From Taenia hydatigena (Eukaryota > Platyhelminthes > Cestoda > Cyclophyllidea > Taeniidae): DNA of 64,000 bases. Within the stretch, counting starts at the first letter, position 1; each line of letters starts with the position of its first letter. Of the stretch, positions 12,072 to 22,806 are shown piece by piece. The stretch spans positions 124,001 through 188,000 of the forward strand of contig JADWOT020001247.1 in NCBI GenBank assembly GCA_036345935.2, given 5' to 3'. Below the pieces are notes generated by a model. The model had not been told where the DNA came from. It ran no database searches and saw nothing but the letters and a program-made list of their open reading frames with translations. A program made the translations under genes and the position numbers.

Positions 12072-13170
12072 GGGATGGCGTCTGCTGTTTCGGGTGGTTT
12101 TATCTTCAAATTTTAGCGGAAGGTGAGGATCTGATTTTTCATCATTACCTACCAGCTTTTTTGTTATTGCGCAAGAACTTGCATACCAAAACGATGGATT
12201 TGTCACCTGAGGGCAGGCGAACTGTTTCAGACGGGTTAGACATAACGTTTGAGGTTCCATGGTAGTTGTTTGATGAAACCAAACAATTGCGCCAAGGTGC
12301 CGGTGTGCAGATAATGTAGCAACCGCAATATGTAAAGTCTTGCCTCGACTTTCGTCCTCTAGCGCATTGCTGTGCTCAAAACTGTGAATTTTGTTTATCC
12401 CAGCGGCTTATAGTGAGCATCCGCTTATCATCTAGAGCCTTTGCGGCACTTCCTTTTCCTTACCCTAGTAGACAAAGAGTTTGCTGACTTCAATGGCGAG
12501 TAGAAATGAAGGATTGTATGCTGACCTTAGTGAATAGATGAAATATTTCTACCCTTATGAAGGCGTCGAGCCTGTGGGTGTAGCTCATTTTTACTGAGTG
12601 AAGAATTAATACCCAACATCGCCTCAGTTTAGATGTGGGAGGAGATGCGAAACAATTTGGATTCGAAGGCGCCAAGGTCATAAGTCCATGCTTTACTTCC
12701 GCTCTACGGCCTCACTTAGGTCCGTCCACGCAGGATTTTGATTTTCCCCTAGGTAAATCTTATCCAAGTGCTGTAACAAAAGTAGCTATGTTGATTGCAA
12801 ATCGGAAGGATTTCCGCGCATGGGCATAGTTTCTCTGCTCCTGCGAAAGATTGTTGTTTTTAATCTATTAGTTGCAAAGGACATGGTAAATGCCTCCTCT
12901 GTGCTATACAGCCATTGTTGCTCAGTTTGAAAACGTGTGATTCATTAAGCTCTCCTTCTATGGGGCAGAGAACTGTAGTAGCATGGCAACGAACATGTGG
13001 CGAAGGCGGATGCTTAAAAGATTGCGCCCCTGGTGGAATTTCAGGGAGGAGCTGTGGTAAGTGCTCACTCTTAAATTGCTAACGTTATATATATATTTGG
13101 TGTGCTGGTTATTTCAGATGGGCCCAATACCCACTCTAGAACGTCTTCCCTATTGGTTTATCATAAATGA
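12072..13170 (+). CDS. Four-exon model, Cys-containing protein of unknown function
   Basis: Proposed exons are 12072-12122, 12633-12752, 12982-13056 and 13118-13170 (TGA). All three introns are phase 1 and every junction keeps frame. Best sites are acceptor CACTTTTTACAG at 12071, donor GAAG|GTGAGG at 12122, donor CTGTG|GTAAGTGC at 13056 and acceptor GGTTATTTCAG at 13117; the last intron is 61 nt. The exon 2 acceptor (CAGTTTAG) and the exon 3 acceptor (TGTAGTAG) are weaker. Exon 3 would encode a Cys- and Gly-rich stretch (Cys-Gly-Glu-Gly-Gly-Cys, then Cys at 4 and 13 residues on). The 5' end is unresolved and no family is recognised. Phase agreement is supportive but could arise by choice of sites. 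Confidence 0.35.
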
Positions 13171-13692
13171 CTGATTTGAAGTCCTATAAGCATATCAATT
13201 GGGGTTAGGGCCGTAAAATATGCGAGGGTTTTTCCTTGGTGGGTTATTAGACTTATGTGAGCAATTTTTAATGGGCAAATGAAGTCATATCTTGAGAGCT
13301 GATTTCTTTTCAGCAGCCTACTGTATGATTTATAGGTGGATTCTGCATGCATTGAAAACAAGCCAGCCAGTAAACACGTAGAGCTGTAACGTCCGTTTTA
13401 TGCCTCGTTGGTTCATTTCTATTTTAGTCTAAGGCTATCATAATGGTATCTGTTGTGATTTATTTCGTTTTCTTCTCTGTATTTCTGTCGATTACTAATA
13501 GCGTTGCCATTGGCATCTAATGTCTCGGATTTGTTCCCTAATATTCCACTTATTTTGGGAATGGAATCGGAAAAACGAACATTAATGGAGTACTGATTGC
13601 CATCAGAATTGATTTGGTGGGTTGAATCGGTGCCTCTTAATAAAAACTGATTTTCTGTGTTGTTCGGCCTATGTCATTGCGCTAAGTCGAAG

Positions 13693-13846
13693 ATGGCTGC
13701 AAGGATTGTCAAATACACGTCAGAAAGCATTGCGTTCGTGCGTTGCGGGGGGGAGATGCCTCTTAGTCACTCTGAGTACTCATTGTGGAGTAAAATCTAT
13801 CCATATGGATTTACGAGAAAAAAGAATTGGTGGTGGACACACTTAT
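13693..13846 (+). CDS. Candidate first exon, 51 codons
   Basis: ATG at 13693 has a favourable context (A at -3, G at +4) and opens a frame containing Met-Ala-Ala-Arg-Ile-Val-Lys and a Trp-Trp-Trp near the end, running into donor CTTAT|GTAAGCG. In phase 1 it could join an acceptor at 14216 (CCTTAGAG|GT) to give a short acidic tail ending at TGA 14273-14275. Joining the neighbouring acceptor at 14214 would create a stop. Unknown product. Confidence 0.28.
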
Positions 13847-14214
13847 GTAAGCGATCAGAAGTGATCTTGACGTTCATTTGGCCACAGGTTTTACCACGGG
13901 GAATAAAAGTGAAAACCTTGCACCTACTTAGCATACAGTGAGGGAGTCAAGTACGAGTGTCGAGCCAGTCTATTTTGCGAATTCAGCATAATGTTCGCGC
14001 AATTGTATTTGCCTAGAAGTGCCGATTTAATTTTGCTTTACCCTGCCGTTAGTTTCGGTTGGTTTTCGGTTATTTTCCTTGCTTTGGAGCATATGGCCAC
14101 TCTTCGGTGCCTTATAGTGAGTCTATTCATCTTCCATGTTGTCACTTTCATTCACAAACTCGATACCCTATTAACAAATAATCTCCGCTTCACCCTTATC
14201 CCTAATTTCCTTAG

Positions 14215-14393
14215 AGGTAAGGATTGCGATGAGGCAAAAGCAGTGGCCGAAACCAGCACGCCCATACCTCCTTGAGCGTCTTGATGCTGTATCGCCATTA
14301 GAACTGTCAACTTGGGACCGCCAACAATCTCCCCCACCTATCTATCTCCTTATGCCATACTTAGCGCTCGCGCAAGTACCGTCTCCAGTATAA
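14215..14393 (+). CDS. Candidate terminal exon, 58 residues
   Basis: The acceptor is strong: a run of pyrimidines ending CCTAATTTCCTTAG|AG at 14214. The frame (2 nt, then 58 codons, TAA at 14391-14393) encodes a Pro-rich, Trp-containing tail with Arg-Gln-Lys-Gln-Trp-Pro-Lys-Pro-Ala-Arg-Pro near its start. The minus strand is also open here, so strand is not certain. It ends 52 nt from the stop of the opposing exon at 14446-14814, which would make the pair convergent. Unknown family. Confidence 0.35.
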
Positions 14394-14445
14394 AGGCGAA
14401 TAACCACCGCGTCTTTGACTTAGTCTTTTCCATTGTGCCCCTCTT

Positions 14446-14814
14446 TTACCAAAATCGCCATTCCACTAATAGCTCTCGCCCACCAACTTTACTTTGTTTT
14501 AGGTGGCGTGGACCCATGACTACGTAGATAAATGGCGGGTCAATGCTGCCACCGATTCGCCGTTGACCCCTAATGCTCCTGAAATCGGGCGGCAACGCTG
14601 GGAGTTCAGCTGTCACCTCTGCTTCCTCAGTGCCTTTCGGTGCGGCTTTGAATTTGGTAACACGGTTCGTCAGTGTGCTATCAATAGTCCAGACATCTGG
14701 GGTGAAAGATAGAATGACCTCTGGGGATGGTGGGGCCTGGAGCACAAGTGGCTCATTCGATCGTTGTTCTTGCAGGACGAAAAGGAGGGATTCCGGGACG
14801 CCTGTTTTGCCAAA
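14446..14814 (-). CDS. Candidate terminal exon, 122 residues
   Basis: Minus-strand acceptor GAAGACTTGCAG|TTTGGC at 14814 opens 122 codons to TAA at 14446-14448, in clearly GC-richer DNA than the flanks. The translation reads like a real soluble protein: Ser-Pro-Glu-Val-Ile-Leu-Ser-Phe, a charged Lys-Gly-Thr-Glu-Glu-Ala-Glu patch near residue 62, then a Pro/Arg-rich part. A donor-like TTTTG|GTAAAA overlaps the last codon, so it may also be internal. The plus strand has shorter open frames across the same DNA. No domain recognised. Confidence 0.45.
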   Translation of the reverse strand, partial: FGKTGVPESLLFVLQEQRSNEPLVLQAPPSPEVILSFTPDVWTIDSTLTNRVTKFKAAPKGTEEAEVTAELPALPPDFRSIRGQRRIGGSIDPPFIYVVMGPRHLKQSKVGGRELLVEWRFW

Positions 14815-15664
14815 CTGCAAGTCTTCTCTTTCCCACTACAAACATTGATCGAATTTAACTAGACCTTTGTTTAGCTATTAACTGGCCATTGGGATTCTGC
14901 TTAACTACTTGCCTTTTTAATTTTTCAAGCTTGACAAAAGGCGTTAAAGGCGCTCATTATTCGACTCCTACTTATTTGTGGGATTCGATTTTCCATTGCT
15001 AATGTTATGTGCCCCGAAATTCGTCGTGGTTCCTAAAAGACCACCCCCTCCATAAGCTACTCTTACCTGCAAAGATTTTAAACTACCCGGACGGCTACCC
15101 GATCGTTGAAAACGGGCGATTTTATTCTGCAGCAGACTTGTGCAACTCATAGTATAGACTCCCTAGGCCTTGAGGGATCATTTTGAGTTGCGTTAGTTCC
15201 AGTCTTGCATCGTGACCACTTTACAGTCTGTTACCGGAAATCCCAGGCCGCTGTTTTGTGCACCGCACGCAAACTATCCTTCGTCGTTGTCAAATATCTA
15301 GTGGGTTTAAGTAGTTAAGCCCAACAATGTTCACCAGGTTATTACTTCAGCTTCTGCTCCTACCAATTCACGGGAAACTCGTTGCACTCACTTGCTGGGA
15401 ATTGGGAAACACATGAGCCACTACTGGCATGGTAATCAGGTATTCTCGCTCTGACTTTTCATACCTACTGGCTGAGACAGAATGGGGTTTAACTTGGTTC
15501 TAAAACTAGAGCAAAAGCTAGGTTTTCGCCTAGCATTCGTATCGCATTGGGCAAAGTAGGATTTGAAGTCCATGAAGATTTTGTTCCTGCACTTTTTGTA
15601 CGCGTGTAAGGTGGTTTTTTAAATGCCTGTCCGACTGGGTGAGTAGTTTATAGTGAGGATCGAT

Positions 15665-15970
15665 ATGTATTGCCACACATGCAATGCACATAAGCACTTC
15701 ATTGTATTTATCACTGAATTGCCCACACGTATGTCACCTCGTAGGTCTGAAGCACTCATCACTTCCTGTCTAACAGACTACGGTCTGTATACATTAGTGC
15801 TTGCAAGCTGGACCGTAGGCGCAGGTGTTCACGGCGAATCGGTGATGGCTATTATCTGTCCACTCGATGAAATTCGATGTTACTGGAAAGTGTTTAGAAG
15901 AAACTTCTTGAAAACCGTAAGCGTTAGTGAATCATTGCTGAATTACCTGCCCAATGGAAATGCGACGTGA
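15665..15970 (+). CDS. Hypothetical ORF, about 101 aa, Cys/His-rich N-terminus
   Basis: ATG at 15665 begins Met-Tyr-Cys-His-Thr-Cys-Asn-Ala-His-Lys-His, a Cys-x2-Cys followed by paired His. The pair spacing is too tight for a classical C2H2 finger. The frame continues with normal composition (Arg-Ser-Glu-Ala-Leu-Ile-Thr, Pro-Leu-Asp-Glu-Ile-Arg-Cys-Tyr-Trp-Lys) to TGA at 15968-15970. A donor-like ACC|GTAAGCG lies near the 3' end, so the last residues may be intronic. Confidence 0.35.
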   Translation: MYCHTCNAHKHFIVFITELPTRMSPRRSEALITSCLTDYGLYTLVLASWTVGAGVHGESVMAIICPLDEIRCYWKVFRRNFLKTVSVSESLLNYLPNGNAT

Positions 15971-16010
15971 CGTACATGAACATTATGCTTTCCCTTCTTA
16001 TCCTTCTTAT

Positions 16011-16262
16011 TTAATAAGTTGGCTCAAGCTCTTTGTGGTTAGCACCAGGTATTGGTGTCGACAATTGGCTGAGAAATGCAAAAGTATGGTTGGTTCGAAG
16101 ACTGCATCGGTAAAGGCGAAGCGTTGACTGACTATTGCGGGGCTTGTTCATCGTAGGTAGGGGCTCGTATTGTGGATCGAAATGATGTAGTGATAATAAT
16201 GGCTTATAAAGTGGCGATAGTGCCTTCTTACTTTTGCAAAGCACCTTGGTTAAAGTTCCCAC
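16011..16262 (-). CDS. Hypothetical ORF or terminal exon, 83 aa
   Basis: An open minus-strand frame from GTG at 16262 to TAA at 16011. It is basic and rich in Ser, Leu, Pro and Lys (Cys-Lys-Ser-Lys-Lys-Ala-Leu-Ser-Pro-Leu-Tyr) and coding-like throughout. There is no ATG near the start, so it is either a terminal exon with an unseen acceptor or chance. Confidence 0.3.
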   Translation of the reverse strand: MGTLTKVLCKSKKALSPLYKPLLSLHHFDPQYEPLPTMNKPRNSQSTLRLYRCSLRTNHTFAFLSQLSTPIPGANHKELEPTY

Positions 16263-17469
16263 TCTTTTACTTTTTTCTATTTGGTTAACGATTGATAATA
16301 GACGTGGCCTTAATAATCGCTAAGCATTTTGTCCCTGTTCGACCGCCTTCGGGTGAAGGCGCTTGCGATCATCTGGATCTTTCGTAGGCAGGCGTTCCTG
16401 CTCCTCGCTATGGATAAGTTTGCCTACGCCTGTCAGATGTTGCGACGCCAAACAGCCTTGTTAAGGCTTTTTATTTGAAGCCAATTCCTTTGAGCTATTT
16501 CGAATCGGGGTGATATTTATGCTTTGTTATCTCATCCCAAGCAATGAAACGCGCCTTTCCTTTAGCAGCAAGTGGGCTACTTTGGTTAATGGCATGTTAT
16601 TTTCTTTAGATCACTTTTTGCTCTGAATTCAGCAATAATTGTAAAGATAAGGCACAGTTGGTTGGGCACCATCTCAGTTTGTAGGAGAGAACGCTGGAAA
16701 TATCTGTGCCTTAATCACTTTTTATGGGTAAACAAGCGTGCACTCCTCACTTTGTCAAGTGACGGTTAAGGTGGTTATTCCTTCCATATGACTGATACTT
16801 TTCACCACAATGCGGATACAGTACAAACGACTTCTTATGCGGTGTAATTCAGTCTTTTCCGGCTCTAGTTCCTTGTCGCTGCCGAGATACGCAAAACCAA
16901 TCTCATTGCAGTGGCATTTAGTGCAGACTAAAAGTACATCTCTCTAGAATGAGTCTTATAGGAACGTGATTTTAGTTTTTATGCAATCTGTACAGTTGCT
17001 TCTTCGAAATCATCTTTGGAATTAGCGTTGCTGTAGAATGTGCTATTTGTAAGGGATTTATCCAAAAGCCAAATCTACTTACCAGTTCATCTACCCCAGT
17101 TCATTTCCAAATACGAATGTATTGTTGGCCACCAACTGGGGTTATTTTTGTTTCACTGCGTTGAGGAAGATGCGTCTGAGGCTATCTCAAGCTTCCCAAA
17201 ATGGAGCATAAGGAAAACCATTCAGCAATCCAGTTCACTCATCTGTATATTGGTCCCTTAGTCCATCCATCCTCAATCCAGTCTTCTATCTAGTTATTGG
17301 TCAATTCACTTTCGCAAGGCTTCTGCATTATTTGGAGACGTTTGAAGGCAAATGAATCTGGAAGCGGCGCTAAAACATAGGTCAAGCAGTTGGCAGGTTA
17401 GAAGCATATATGAGATTTTCGGCTTTTAATTTTATGCTACTAAACAAGTTTCTTTCGCATACCTTAGCA

Positions 17470-17811
17470 ACCGACACCACCGACAGCAGTGCGGACAGAT
17501 TCATTGCTGGAGGATCACGGAGAGTAGCGGGGTTTGAGGCATATGCGGAACTTGCGTCACTCAATGCAGCACCGCAGGCTATGCACACTTGGCTGCGGGA
17601 GAAGCTGGAGGCAGCCTAACGCAAACGTGCTGCCTCAACTGCCGCAATCCGGACTGCCTCGGTGGTCGCGGAAGTAGAGTTAGATGGAATGGAACGGGGC
17701 CATGGCCGAACTCAGGCCATCGCCACAGAATTTGAGACGAGGGCGGCTGAGTTCCTAGTAGTGACTACTGTCTTCTGCCCCTGTTTTCGTAGGCTTTTGT
17801 TGCTCTCCTAA
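17470..17811 (+). pseudogene. Ala-rich helical segment interrupted by an in-frame TAA
   Basis: A strong acceptor (TTTCTTTCGCATACCTTAG at 17469) opens a GC-rich frame. It predicts an Ala/Glu-rich helical protein (Phe-Glu-Ala-Tyr-Ala-Glu-Leu-Ala, Trp-Leu-Arg-Glu-Lys-Leu-Glu-Ala-Ala) up to TAA at 17617-17619. The same frame then continues open and coding-like for another 63 codons, with the same Ala/Arg/Glu character, to TAA at 17809-17811. One nonsense codon inside a continuous domain suggests a pseudogene or null allele; a true stop followed by an accidental open frame is the alternative. Family not recognised. Confidence 0.4.
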
Positions 17812-18146
17812 TTACCCATTCATCATGCTCAATCAGCCACTTAATATCATTTCATCCCTTTTCCACATACCCACCCAGTATATCTCCCATACTTCTTTTT
17901 CCATCTCTCATTTAATATTTTTGCGTGCATGTATTGTTTGCAGTTTCGTTTGTCAACTCAACAATCTGCTTCATCTGCTGGATACTTTTGATTTTGATTA
18001 AGCTTTTTCCGATCAAATGATTAGGTGGGGTTTGTTTTATATTTTTCGACAATTCTCTTGGTCTAGACGTGTGTTTTGAGATTGTCTTAAGGTTTCTTCC
18101 ATTGGAAGCAACGGTCTACGTTCAGAGGCTGGAAGAGGTTGATATG

Positions 18147-18425
18147 TTATAGGTATGGGCAACTTCTACTAACCCAGTCGTACCTGACACACTTGCCTAG
18201 TCCCTTGGAACTGCAAACGAGTTCGCCCTCCTCCACTGTACCTTCGTTGGGGGGGTCGTCGATGCGTGAAATAGATGTGCGCTCTGCCCGAAGACTGCTC
18301 TTTTTCGACTTCTTGGGGGCTGGAATAGGCTGAAGGCGCCACGTTGCTCTTGCTAAGAAACTCGTGTCCTCTAAATGTGCTTTGTAGGCCAGAGGCAGGA
18401 AAAAAAATTTTGGTCTGATTGTGGA
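18147..18425 (-). CDS. Minus-strand open frame with candidate exon 18184-18329
   Basis: The frame is open for 92 codons without a Met. Its middle is hydrophilic: Pro-Ile-Pro-Ala-Pro-Lys-Lys-Ser-Lys-Lys, then an acidic Glu-Gly-Thr-Val-Glu-Glu-Gly-Glu. Splice motifs bracket that part: acceptor GGCGCCTTCAG at 18330 and donor GTGTCAG|GTACGA at 18184, phase 0 in and phase 2 out. The upstream end overlaps repeat A copy 3, where the minus frame of copy 2 gives a similar short peptide (Tyr-Lys-Ala-His-Leu). It may therefore be part of the repeat. Confidence 0.35.
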   Translation of the reverse strand, partial: STIRPKFFFLPLAYKAHLEDTSFLARATWRLQPIPAPKKSKKSSLRAERTSISRIDDPPNEGTVEEGELVCSSKGLGKCVRYDWVSRSCPYL

Positions 18426-19800
18426 CTAACGTGGTCACTTCCTAGGGCCTGAGGTGCTCATGTCTTAGATATTTCGACCAAGTTATCCCATATCTTATTT
18501 CAGCGTACAATAAAGTTGTCTAGAAGCAACCAACCTTCTCTTAGTAAGAGTGGAAGAATGGAAGTTAAGGAAGGGAGGAGTCGTCTATGCTGGTGGCAGC
18601 GTTAGCAAACCTTCTTTACTTCAAAAGGGCATGAACTTTGGAGACTGGGAGGAAGTCGTAAACATCCGCTCACATCCACAGTGCTAGGACCGCGACTCCT
18701 AGCAGAACGGGCTATTAGGGATAGCTCACTAGAGAGTGACTAACTGGGCGGCCGTTCGGTTCGGAGCGGAAATCCGAATGTGATGTAACATTAGGAAAGC
18801 GCTGAAGAATATGAGCTACGCCTGCAGTGGAGCTTGGACGATCCATGTTTAGATTTGAAGAAGTTGTGATATTTGAGAAGAATGGGCAAGAAACGTTGTT
18901 GTTACACCCTTTTTAAAAAAATGGAGTGAAGTGCAAATGAGTAAAAAGCTTACTATATCTGCACGCATACATATAACTAGTGATTTACTTGTATTCTAAT
19001 TTTTAGAAACGCAGTCATTTGGCCGTACGTCGTAAATGGAATGTGCCGCGTATTTTTTAAGATAAAATGTAGATACATATAATGCTTGCAAATTCTAAGA
19101 CATAGGTCTAGTGTAAATCGTATATTCTGTTAAGCAAAGCATGTCTTTAAGTTAATCAATTTGCATAGCATTTCCAAGGTCATTGGCGGTAACTGCTTTC
19201 CACCTCGTCGGTAAATAGGATCCCTTACGACACCAAAACATCATGATTTTAGCGAAATGGATTATATTTTTTGGAAAAATACCTTAATTACTAGGAAGCG
19301 CGTCATGGGAACGGCATTGTTGACCTTCAAATGCATAAGAATGTGTTATCTCTGGCTGGTGCCTAACTTACCATGCATGGACTCTTTAGCGATGGATTTA
19401 AAATCAGAATCTCGTCTATAGCATTACTTTGCGCATAACTCAGACGAAAATGGACTGCATTTCGTGGTTTATTATCATGCTTCTCATGCGTAAATTAGCA
19501 ATAGCCAAACATGAAACATTTCGACTTTGCTCTTTAGACTCGAAAATTTGATTAATAATGCGCGACACATTTGTTAATTGCAAATTTCTACAATAAAACA
19601 CCCATTAAATACGTCCAAAATACTAGCTGATTAAAATTACTTAGCAGCTTTGAGAAAAATATTTAATCACAAACAAGCTACTCACTCCGTTTCACCACCG
19701 TAGAAAAGATCTGAATAAAATTGGATTTTGACTTGTGGTTTAGATCATTGCATGCATAGGACACCACACATATGAAACAATAGCAGCATCTAGTTCCAAA
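18355..19800 (+). repeat. Dispersed repeat family A, copy 3 (longest)
   Basis: Blocks shared with 4880-5610 are ATGTGCTTTGTAGGCCAGAG (18377), GTAAATAGGATCC (19211), TTTTTTGGA (19268), GCATTACTTTGCGCATAACTCAG near 19420, and TTGCATGCATAGGACACCAC near 19749. AAGGTCATTGGCGGT at 19178 is shared with the 1.05 kb copy. The interval 18480-19160 has no counterpart in copy 2 and may be an insertion. The splice donor kept in the other two copies is lost here (CTCAG|AC). Confidence 0.6.
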
Positions 19801-20602
19801 AAATTTTGAAGTTGGATATTACACCCCCATTATCAGTTCTCGCTTTCGCATTCCCATGTAGATCAAGACACGACTGCTATAATCTCCCTTAACTAGGTAC
19901 TCTAAGCTGCTTTTAACAACGCTACACAGCAAAAGAACCGCCCTCGCTGATTGGACAAGTCAAGCGCTCCAGGCGAATGCAAATGCAAATATTGGCCTGG
20001 AAATTAGCAAAAAGATCTTAAAGATTGCGTAAACCTGATGTGTTGATCGTTATTATGGCTTTGAAGCCGGTCAATATTTACTTCCTCTTAGTTTCTTATT
20101 TCCCCCAAATGACTCGACTCATTAATCAGCCGAAAAATGCAGAGGCGCTTAAAATTTCCATAAATTCAATTGTAAAAGCTATACGGCTGAAGCAAAAATA
20201 AAAAATTCAGTCGGCTAACTGTTGCTTAAGCCCTCCTTAGGTAATAGGGCCTTTTGAGGGACCGACCTAGCATCAATCCTAAAGAGCTGCTGGCCTCCGT
20301 TGGAGCAGGTCCACACGAGAAGTTTGTTGAAGCAGTCGACCAGGGAAAGGTAACGGAAGGCGTTCGAGCATTGAGGTCCAGTTAAATAGATCAGGTAAAG
20401 TACAGTGAGGCTGAGAAAGATATCGGTGAACTTAACTACTTCACGTTTCCATCAGTGATGTCAGTGTCAAGACAAAACACGTCGACGACTTCCTAGGATG
20501 CTGATTGAGCAAAACCTAACAAGGCTCATAGCGAAATCTCTACTATGATCAGACTTTTGTAGCTAAAGCCTCAAGATAATGAAATCTCTTCCAGTTCTCT
20601 AA

Positions 20603-20706
20603 TTTAAATGCAAGGATGAAGAAAGCGCTGCAAAATGTGCTTTCTCAAAGAGGCACCTCATTGTTCACATTGTTCACACCTGAACACAAATATGGTTGTG
20701 GTAAGG
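20603..20706 (+). pseudogene. Decayed C2H2 zinc-finger segment
   Basis: One frame reads Lys-Cys-Ala-Phe-Ser-Lys-Arg-His-Leu-Ile-Val-His-Ile-Val-His-Thr and stops at TGA 20681-20683. The next frame at once reads Glu-His-Lys-Tyr-Gly-Cys-Gly-Lys. Together these resemble the end of a C2H2 finger, the His-Thr-x-Glu linker and the first Cys of the next finger, with spacing faults and a frameshift. That is a family resemblance read by eye; a chance match is possible. A donor AAG|GTGAGTG follows at 20706. Confidence 0.35.
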
Positions 20707-21946
20707 TGAGTGAAGTGATACAAGTTAAGGCGGGATGTTCATCCCTCTCTCACGCACTTCTTGGGACCCTAGCCCCTCTCCTATCATCCTATGCACTCGC
20801 TCATCTAACATGCAGGTGTGCATATGTGCAGCAGCATTTCTCGGTACCACTGATGCTCTCAGCTCCTATAAGCGCTCAGTAAGGCTAACTACCGTCTGAT
20901 TTTCATCTTTACTAGCTAATATTCTCAGCTAAGTTCCCAAACCTAGGCGCTAATTGTCACACCAATGTACCATTGTGACGTTCAGGATGCTACTGGAGTA
21001 AATCGATGCATCCGTTTCTGTTTTTTTGTATTATCGGCTTTGGGACTCTTTTTCCGAGTCCAGGCGTCACAATTGCATTATAAATTATTAAAATCATAAA
21101 AGTCAAATCGAAACATGCAAATGCGCTATGAATTGGGTTAAAAGTCTAATATGCATGGCAGTTCTCATCCGCACATATATATTTCTAGGCCTACTTTTAG
21201 CTATGCAAGTCTCATTAAGGCAAAGTAACATCTATACTCCGATAGTTCAAAAGGAACAAGGCTATGCATCGTCCAGAGAGTCATAATTAACATTACTCGT
21301 GGCCTGTTGCAACTAAAGAGATAAGATGAATGCTGGCTCTTAAGGTCTATCCTTTTAATTTATGTGTCATTGCAGGTTCCAAGTTATGTGTCTGTGTGTT
21401 CTTCTATGGAAAGCTGTCTCCAATAAGGAAGGATGGTAAGAAAAGCTATTTAGAACTTGCATGCGATGCTGATAGTGGTCGATTTTAGGCGCAAAAGTAA
21501 GATTTTGATTTAGTTTCGATGCTGTTAAACTTTATTAGCCAATGAAATCGGTTAATAATTTGTTCCTCTATCATGCGTTAAGACGATTGATTGAGCCGAA
21601 TCTGATTAGGATGTCAAGGTGCATTATTGCTTTGTGGTTTCTATGCCAGTCTCATAATCTGTGACTTAGGAAACTGGGTTAGAAAATCCACTCGTCACTA
21701 ACATGCGACGCTGGAGGTTCGTTCATTATCTGGATAGCGTCAATGCGCTGCTCTGAATTTACAGAGAACTCACAGTTCAAGCACATTCGACTACACAATG
21801 AAAAAGTCATGTCTTATTAAGCATAATAAGCCATGTTCATCTAGGACCCTGATTAATTGTGTTCATCGTTGCAAAGTGTTGAAACGCTGTCAAGCAGTTG
21901 ATATTTAACCACTCGCCAACCTCTCCCTCTTCATGATAGCTAAAGC

Positions 21947-22186
21947 ATGATTGGGTGCATTTGGGCTCCTGAATTCGGCTCTAGCCCATACACTAGCTCA
22001 ACGAGCAAAAACTTGCTTGGACAATGTTCCCACCCTCTTGAAAACCTATTTCACAGTAGGACAATAAATTGCGTAATGACATTTTGGTTTCACGTGTCAG
22101 GTCAACCAGCAATGGTGTTAGCAATGGCTTATTTAAATCATTTTCGTAGCCATTTTTATACTTCGCGGCGGTTTCGTAGACCCTGA
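21947..22186 (+). CDS. Hypothetical ORF, 79 aa
   Basis: The open frame has a Ser/Thr-rich N-terminal half and an aromatic, basic C-terminus. No splice support and no recognised family; length is within chance expectation. Confidence 0.18.
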   Translation: MIGCIWAPEFGSSPYTSSTSKNLLGQCSHPLENLFHSRTINCVMTFWFHVSGQPAMVLAMAYLNHFRSHFYTSRRFRRP

Positions 22187-22315
22187 CATCACTTAGAAAC
22201 CCTTCAGCTCAAAGGTCTTCTGTTCTAGTCATAGATGTTTTACGCTGACTATTTACGCTGGCGGGGCGTCCGATCTCCGATTTATGCCAATGGTGACCAG
22301 TCGGCTTCCATTACT

Positions 22316-22534
22316 CTAGCCCTGATTTGAGCTACTTGGATGACCATAGATTGACCAAGTAAGGCAATTAATTAATTGCAAACTCGACTCTGCATAATAG
22401 ACAACAAAGCAGAGGTTCTGCCCAGACTCAGCCTTGTCAAAAACTTTCATCAATTTAAGGGAAAACGGAGTCAACGAAAACCACCAAGTAAAACGTCTGT
22501 GATCGGGCTTGACGAGCAAGGAGAATGAATCCAT
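22316..22534 (-). CDS. Hypothetical ORF, 72 aa
   Basis: The minus-strand open frame has mixed composition (Lys-Val-Phe-Asp-Lys-Ala-Glu-Ser-Gly-Gln near the middle). No splice support, no recognised family. Confidence 0.18.
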   Translation of the reverse strand: MDSFSLLVKPDHRRFTWWFSLTPFSLKLMKVFDKAESGQNLCFVVYYAESSLQLINCLTWSIYGHPSSSNQG

Positions 22535-22806
22535 GGGCTACAGGGATCGGGCAACTTGGTTTTAAATAAAATGAGCAAACCAGCCACCAAACAAAATGCA
22601 CTAAGTCCAATCGAAATGAAAAGCTTGAATTAAAATATCGTTGTTAGGACTCGTCAACTTTTGCAGCAGTAGCAATTATGAATGGAGTGTCTACGACATT
22701 TCAAGGCACGGGCTCTGTTTTCAAAATCCAAGCTCTTTTGTGTGTTGATTATAGGGAGTGAAAGCATCTAAAAGAAGTTAATTATCTAAAACCCTGACCA
22801 ACGCCC

